Shown one piece after another: positions 59,927 through 64,000 of a stretch of 64,000 bases of DNA. Origin of the DNA: Conexibacter sp. SYSU D00693. Lineage in GTDB: Bacteria; Actinomycetota; Thermoleophilia; Solirubrobacterales; Solirubrobacteraceae. Position numbers and translations under genes: made by a program. The stretch lies in contig NZ_CP070950.1 in NCBI RefSeq assembly GCF_017084525.1, forward strand, positions 4,030,001 through 4,094,000, read 5' to 3'. The notes beneath the pieces are model-generated. The model saw nothing but the letters and a program-made list of their open reading frames with translations, had not been told where the DNA came from and searched no databases. Position 1 is the stretch's first letter, and every line of letters begins with the position of its first letter.

Positions 59927-60613
59927 ATGTCCGTCAAGACCTTCATCACCAACCGCGCGCCGACCGTGCTCGCCTGCGTCGCCTGCCTCGGCGTCGCCGG
60001 GGCCGGGTCGGCCACCGCTGCCGGCGTCGTGCTCAAGAAGCCGACGCAGATCCGCAACGGCGTCATCACCGGCGCCAAGCTCAAGAAGGGCACGATCACG
60101 GAGGCCAAGCTCTCCAAGGGCGTGCGCAAGAAGCTCGCCGTGGCCGTCGCCGCGGGGGCCGCGACCGGCGTGACCGCCGCCAGCGGCGCCGCGGGCGCCA
60201 ACGGCAAGGACGGCGCGGCCGGGGCCAACGGCGCCAACGGCGCCGCCGGCAAGGATGGCGCCGCCGGCCCGCAGGGCCCGAAGGGCGACCAGGGCCCGCA
60301 GGGTCCCGCCGGTCCGGCCGGCAGCGCCCGCGGCTACGCCGCGGTCTCCGCCACCGGCCAGCTCTCCGACATCAAGCACGCGATGAGCGCCACGCACCCG
60401 AGCACCGGCGTCTACAAGTTCAACCTGGGCTACGTCCCGGAGAACGTCCAGGTCACGCCGGCCTTCGACGCCTCCGGCATCGGCGGCGGCCCGGTGACCT
60501 ACCGCGTCGGCCGGCGCACGGCGACCGGCATCTGCTCCGACGCCGACGTCTGCGTCCTGCTCAACGCCAGCAGCGGCGGCACCAACGCGCCGTTCTTCAT
60601 CACGTTCCAGTAG
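59927..60613 (+). CDS. Secreted collagen-like repeat protein
   Basis: A 228-residue exported protein from ATG 59927 (GTG 59918 is three codons earlier). The signal is VLACVACLGVAGAGSATAAG. A short Lys-rich segment (ITGAKLKKGTITEAKLSKGV) precedes about sixteen Gly-X-Y triplets, first Ala/Asn-type (GANGKDGAAGANGANGAAG) and then Pro-type (GPQGPKGDQGPQGPAGPAG). The C-terminal 95 residues are a globular beta domain with two cysteines (CSDADVC). This is the common 'GAKLKxGTI...collagen...head' design of surface filaments in Thermoleophilia. It probably trimerises. Confidence 0.8.
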   Translation: MSVKTFITNRAPTVLACVACLGVAGAGSATAAGVVLKKPTQIRNGVITGAKLKKGTITEAKLSKGVRKKLAVAVAAGAATGVTAASGAAGANGKDGAAGANGANGAAGKDGAAGPQGPKGDQGPQGPAGPAGSARGYAAVSATGQLSDIKHAMSATHPSTGVYKFNLGYVPENVQVTPAFDASGIGGGPVTYRVGRRTATGICSDADVCVLLNASSGGTNAPFFITFQ

Positions 60614-60628
60614 CCGTGGGCCAGCGGG

Positions 60629-62146
60629 CTACGGCACGGGCAGCGTGGCCACGAGCCGCGTGCCCGTGCCGGGCGGGCTGACCACCTCGAGCGTGCCGTC
60701 GAGCGCGCCGATCCGGTCCTGCAGGCCGCGCAGGCCGGTCCCGCTGCGCGGGTCGGCGCCACCGGCCCCGTCGTCCTCGACCACGACCCGGACGGCCGCG
60801 TCGTCGCGGCTCACCACGACCCGCACGCGCGACGCGCGCGCGTAGCGCTGCACGTTGGTCAGCGCCTCGGCGATCGTGAAGTACGCCGCCGCCTCGAGCG
60901 CGGGCGGCAGGCGCTCCGGGACGATGTCGGCCTCCACCTCCATCGCCAGGCGGCCGCACAGCGCCTCGACCGCGGGACCCAGGCCCTGCTGGGTCAGGAT
61001 CGCCGGGTGGATGCCGCGAGCGAGCTCGCGCAGCTCGGCCAGCGCGGCCTGGAGCTTCGCCGCGACCTCGTCGACCTGGGCCGCGGCCTCGTGGTCGCCC
61101 AGGCGCGCCTTGAGGAGCCGCAGGTCCAGCGCGAGGGAGACGAGCGACTGCTGGGCGCCGTCGTGGAGGTCGCGCTCGAGGCGCCGGCGCGCGGCGTCGG
61201 AGGCCTCGACGATGCGCAGCCGGGAGTGGCGCAGCTCCTCGACGCGGGCGCGCAGGTCGGCCTTGAGCCGCTCGTTGTCCAGCGCGAGGGCGGCGGCGGC
61301 CGCGGCGGCCTGCACGAGCTCGGGACCCGCGTCGATCCCCGCGTCGTGGATGATGGCCGCCACGCGCCGGCCGTCGCGCTCGACCGCGGTCCACGCCCGG
61401 CCCGAGCGCGGGTCGGGCAGCTCGACGGGCCGGCCGGCCTCGTCGACGTAGTCCTGGCGGTCCTCGAGCCAGTAGGCGATCGCCAGGCTGCGGTCGCCCA
61501 GCGAGGCCGCGAGCATCTCGCGCACGGGGGCCGAGCTCGTCGCGCCGGTGGGCGGCGCGAGCAGCGTGCGGACGAAGGCGCGCAGCGCCCGCTGCGCGGT
61601 GTCGAGCGTGGCGACGGCGACGACGCCCGCCGGCAGCGCGAGCGCGAGCAGCAGGACGCCCGTGGCGGGGTTGAGGTCCAGCGGCCCGGCGGCCTCGTCC
61701 TCGCCGACGCCGGCGATCGCCTCCACGCCGAGGACGACGAGCCAGCCGCACAGCGCGACGGCGGCCGAGACGACGGCGAGCGTGGCGACGGCCACGAACG
61801 GGCGCAGCAGGACGTGGACGCCCAGCCGCCAGAAGCGGCGGTCGCGCAGGAAGACGGCGCCACCGCGGCGCAGGCTCTCGTCGCTGAGGAACGCCGAGGG
61901 CGGCGGCGGGACCTTCGCGTCGAGCAGCTGGTTGGCCATGCGCCGGTCGGCGCGGGCGATGCTGCGCACCGGCTTGGCCGCGGCGCGCAGCGCGGGGGTG
62001 AGGCCGACGACGCTGAGCGCGCAGCCGGCAAGCAGGCCCAGCCAGCCGAGGACCATCAGCAAGGCGAACGGGACCGCGAGGACGGCGTGCATGACGCCAC
62101 GCCCGCCGCGCTCGAGGCGTGCCGCGAACGGCACCGGCTCGGTCAC
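60629..62146 (-). CDS. NarL-type sensor histidine kinase
   Basis: A 505-residue membrane kinase. Residues 20-195 hold about four hydrophobic segments in the layout of the actinobacterial 'putative sensor' domain. The HisKA_3 dimerisation motif is RRRLERDLHDGAQQSLVSLA (320-339; phospho-acceptor H328). The ATPase domain shows EALTNVQRYARASRVRVVV (N-box), VEDDGAGG (G1) and GTGLRGLQDRIGALDGTLEV (G2). GTG 62146 overlaps the stop of the upstream gene (GTGA). No response regulator lies next to it, so its partner is elsewhere or just outside this operon's visible part. Confidence 0.9.
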   Translation of the reverse strand: MTEPVPFAARLERGGRGVMHAVLAVPFALLMVLGWLGLLAGCALSVVGLTPALRAAAKPVRSIARADRRMANQLLDAKVPPPPSAFLSDESLRRGGAVFLRDRRFWRLGVHVLLRPFVAVATLAVVSAAVALCGWLVVLGVEAIAGVGEDEAAGPLDLNPATGVLLLALALPAGVVAVATLDTAQRALRAFVRTLLAPPTGATSSAPVREMLAASLGDRSLAIAYWLEDRQDYVDEAGRPVELPDPRSGRAWTAVERDGRRVAAIIHDAGIDAGPELVQAAAAAAALALDNERLKADLRARVEELRHSRLRIVEASDAARRRLERDLHDGAQQSLVSLALDLRLLKARLGDHEAAAQVDEVAAKLQAALAELRELARGIHPAILTQQGLGPAVEALCGRLAMEVEADIVPERLPPALEAAAYFTIAEALTNVQRYARASRVRVVVSRDDAAVRVVVEDDGAGGADPRSGTGLRGLQDRIGALDGTLEVVSPPGTGTRLVATLPVP

Positions 62147-62883
62147 CGGCGGCCCGCCACCCGCACGTCGCCCGAGCCGCTCAGGACCTGGAGCTGGAAC
62201 GGCGCGTCCTCGGCCAGCTCGAGGCCCTGCACCCGCCGCGAGCCACCGTCGCTGTCGGCGTCGACGCGGTAGCGGCCCGGCGGGACGATCGCCAGGACGT
62301 CGCCGCTGCGCGAGCGCAGCTGCAGGCGCTCGGGCGGGCACGGCGTGCGCGCGTCGATGTCGCCGGACTCCGTGCGCGCCTCGAGCGTGAAGCCGCAGAA
62401 GCGCGCGACGCGGATCGCGCCGGTGTCCGTGCGCAGCGCCGCCGAGCCCTGGTAGCCGGCGAGGTCGATGTCGCCCGCGAGCGTGCGCACGGTCACCGGG
62501 ACGTTGTCGGGGACGACGAGCTGCCAGTCGGTCGCGCAGCGCAGCAGGACGCCCTCCGGGCATCGCGCGGAGAGGTGCAGGACGCCGCCGCGCAGCGTCC
62601 GGCGCACCTCCGGCTCGCGGCCGAAGGCCGAGCGCTCGGTGCGCCGCACCGCCAGCGAGGGCGCCGCGCCGCCGCCGAGCACCGCGACGTCGCCGTCGCT
62701 GACGTCGACCACGACGCCCTGCAGCGCGCCGCGGACCGTCGAGCGCACGACGACGTCCTCGCGCGAGGTGGCGTAGGCGACGGCGACGGCCGCGGCGACG
62801 ACCCCGAGGATCGTCGCCGAGGCGACGACGAGCCGGCCCCAGGACGAGAGCCCACGGCCCGGGGACGACGCCCACCCACGCAC
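62143..62883 (-). CDS. DUF4097-like membrane-anchored beta-helix protein
   Basis: A 246-residue protein. After a short cytoplasmic stretch comes one helix (LVVASATILGVVAAAVAVAYA, about 18-38). An extracytoplasmic domain of short repeated strands follows: TVRTLAGDIDLAGYQGSAALR, then TDTGAIRVARF, TESGDIDARTP, LRSRSGDVLAIVPPG and LSGSGDVRVAG. The 'GDI/GDV' turns are typical of DUF4097/DUF4098 adhesin-like beta-solenoids, which often sit beside two-component genes. It is translationally coupled to the kinase and may be its extracellular sensor. TACGCT lies 6 nt before GTG 62883. Confidence 0.75.
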   Translation of the reverse strand: MRGWASSPGRGLSSWGRLVVASATILGVVAAAVAVAYATSREDVVVRSTVRGALQGVVVDVSDGDVAVLGGGAAPSLAVRRTERSAFGREPEVRRTLRGGVLHLSARCPEGVLLRCATDWQLVVPDNVPVTVRTLAGDIDLAGYQGSAALRTDTGAIRVARFCGFTLEARTESGDIDARTPCPPERLQLRSRSGDVLAIVPPGRYRVDADSDGGSRRVQGLELAEDAPFQLQVLSGSGDVRVAGRR

Positions 62884-62889
62884 CGCGCC

Positions 62890-62955
62890 AGCGTACTGGG
62901 AGGGTCAGCCGCGGCACGAAGGCGACACTGCGGGCCGGCGAGGGCGCCGTAGAGT
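62890..62955. promoter_or_regulatory. Divergent leaderless promoters (kinase operon / MBL hydrolase)
   Basis: TACGCT on the minus strand (62890-62895) lies 6 nt before GTG 62883, and TAGAGT on the plus strand (62950-62955) lies 6 nt before GTG 62962. Confidence 0.5.
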
Positions 62956-62961
62956 GCCCGC

Positions 62962-63627
62962 GTGCGCAAGCTGGCCGACGGCGTCCACCTGATCACCGGG
63001 CTGCCGCCCTACGCGATCAACGCGTACGTCCTCGAGGACGTCCTCGTCGACGCGATGACCAAGCGCGACGTCAAGCGCATCCTCAAGGCGCTGCGCGGCC
63101 ACCAGGTCAGCGCCCACGCGCTCACCCACGCGCACCCCGACCACCAGGGCGCGTCGCACGCCGTCTGCGAGCAGCTCGGCGTCCCCCTGTGGGTGGGGGA
63201 GGCCGACGCCGACGCCGCCGAGGACCCGCGCCTCATCGAGCAGCGCCAGCCCGACCACCCGATCAACCGCCTCTTCGCGAAGGTCATGACGGGCCCCGGC
63301 CACCCGGTCGACCGCCGCCTGCGCGAGGGCGACGACGTCGCCGGCTTCACCGTCCTCGAGGTCCCGGGCCACTCCGCCGGCCACGTCGCCCTCTTCCGCG
63401 AGCACGACCGCGTCCTCGTCGCCGGCGACGTCCTCAACGCCCAGCACCCGCTCCTCGGCTTCCCCCGCGGCCTGCGCGAGCCGCTGTCCTTCTTCACCCC
63501 GGACCCCGAGCGCAACCGCGCGTCGATCCGGCGCCTCGGTGAGCTCGAGCCGTCGCTGGTCCTCCTGGGCCACGGGCCGCCGTGGCGGGACACGCGCGCG
63601 TTCGTGGAGTTCTGCCGAGGGGTGTAG
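62962..63627 (+). CDS. MBL-fold metal-dependent hydrolase
   Basis: A 221-residue metallo-beta-lactamase-fold protein. Metal ligands are in LTHAHPDHQGAS (about 53-64, HxHxDH), VPGHSAGHVALF (His near 137), VAGDVL (Asp near 155) and LLGHGPPW (His near 197). It is of the glyoxalase II/lactonase-like cytoplasmic type; the substrate is unknown. GTG 62962 is fixed by TAGAGT six bases before it. A perfect 15-bp hairpin follows the stop by 13 nt. Confidence 0.87.
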   Translation: MRKLADGVHLITGLPPYAINAYVLEDVLVDAMTKRDVKRILKALRGHQVSAHALTHAHPDHQGASHAVCEQLGVPLWVGEADADAAEDPRLIEQRQPDHPINRLFAKVMTGPGHPVDRRLREGDDVAGFTVLEVPGHSAGHVALFREHDRVLVAGDVLNAQHPLLGFPRGLREPLSFFTPDPERNRASIRRLGELEPSLVLLGHGPPWRDTRAFVEFCRGV

Positions 63628-63640
63628 CGGTGGGGTGCGC

Positions 63641-63675
63641 GACGCCTCGTGCATGTCGTGCATGCACGAGGCGTC
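63641..63675. terminator. Strong hairpin terminator
   Basis: GACGCCTCGTGCATG and CATGCACGAGGCGTC are perfect 15-bp arms around TCGTG, 13 nt after the MBL hydrolase stop. There is no U-tract, as is usual for high-GC actinobacteria. Confidence 0.75.
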
Positions 63676-63854
63676 ACGCAGCTCCACCCGCGAGCGGCGC
63701 TCAACCCACACCACGCGACGACCCGGCGCGAACCAACAGGACTCGAACCCACCCACCCGGCCACTGTGGGGTTCCCCGCACTGGCCGGCGCCTCCCTGCG
63801 CCGGTAGGTTGGTCCTCGACCTCGGCACCCCGCTGTGACGAGGAGGTCTCACCG
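63676..63854. promoter_or_regulatory. Intergenic region with -10-like TAGGTT and leader
   Basis: TAGGTT at 63805-63810 could be a -10 for a leadered transcript reaching the small ORF at 63855. A segment at 63726-63745 (AACCAACAGGACTCGAACCC) resembles the complement of a tRNA T-arm, but no matching acceptor stem is found. Nothing else is recognisable. Confidence 0.3.
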
Positions 63855-63929
63855 ATGCGATCTCAGCTCCGCCTCCACACGACCACGCACCGTGCGCTTC
63901 CGCGCATGACGCGCGTCGTCGTCGCGTAG
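63855..63929 (+). CDS. Possible 24-residue leader peptide
   Basis: ATG 63855 has GAGGAGGT 8-15 nt upstream, one of the best ribosome sites in the window, yet the ORF is only 24 codons. The peptide is MRSQLRLHTTTHRALPRM followed by TRVVVA. It holds three consecutive Thr, three His and five Arg. Such a short, well-initiated ORF suggests a regulatory leader peptide for a gene beyond the window edge. It could also be a chance ORF. Confidence 0.35.
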   Translation: MRSQLRLHTTTHRALPRMTRVVVA

Positions 63930-64000
63930 CCCGTCCGCACCGGCCTCGAACTGCACGAAGCCCGGGTCGCGGGCGATGCCCCGCCTCCCGGCCCTCGCAA

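Noticed and set aside
63726-63745. tRNA-like T-arm sequence (complement of AGGACTCGAACCC)
   Set aside because: The T-stem pairs poorly and no acceptor or anticodon arm can be placed at tRNA spacing, so no tRNA is called.

Overview
The window is very GC-rich, has G/C at almost every third codon position, and is packed with short operons whose genes overlap by GTGA or ATGA. The gene mix points to an actinobacterium of class Thermoleophilia (Solirubrobacterales-like; family inferred, not proven). It includes HemQ, an F420-type nitroreductase, Actino-type holin-X/DUF3618/DUF4235 envelope proteins, PimA-like glycosyltransferase, LuxR/PucR regulators and many secreted proteins with 'RLR..RR' C-termini. 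About twenty genes carry a TANNNT (often TAGCGT) hexamer only 6-10 nt before the start codon, which suggests that leaderless transcription is the usual mode.

Layout. 1-6.7 kb: methyltransferase, DUF2804 protein, a nitrilase-TetR pair with an obvious operator, a four-gene small envelope-protein operon, an AI-2E-type exporter and DegV. 6.8-15.4 kb: sugar epimerase, GST-like protein, secreted GH92 mannosidase, an operon of MtnA plus two zinc dehydrogenases, and a secreted S55-type protease. 15.4-16.7 kb: CGFS glutaredoxin-BolA facing an A-type Fe-S carrier, followed by a tandemly duplicated 126-bp palindromic element. 16.7-22 kb: PucR regulator, F420 oxidoreductase, FAD oxidoreductase and a large secreted protein.

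22-29.6 kb is an accessory stretch with looser codon use: secreted RTX-repeat and propeller-like proteins, several frameshifted or truncated paralogues and small membrane proteins. 29.6-38 kb: ferredoxin reductase-HemQ operon, large membrane protein, a glycosyltransferase fused to a flippase-like domain, a frameshifted isochorismatase and a patatin. 38-49 kb: aldose epimerase, VOC protein, retropepsin-like protease, MetH with a palindromic operator, a large LAL-type LuxR regulator and an NHL propeller.

49-54 kb is a haem-acquisition locus: substrate-binding protein, permease, ATPase and HtaA-like haem receptor in one operon, divergent from a HugZ-like haem oxygenase, with a DtxR/IdeR-like iron box between them. 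54-60 kb is a soluble di-iron monooxygenase cluster: hydroxylase alpha, beta and coupling protein on one strand, and an SCP2 protein, reductase and LuxR regulator on the other. 60-64 kb: collagen-like protein, a DUF4097-like protein with a histidine kinase, an MBL-fold hydrolase with a strong terminator, and a small ORF with a strong ribosome binding site at the window edge.

No rRNA, intact tRNA, CRISPR array, transposase or integrase was seen.
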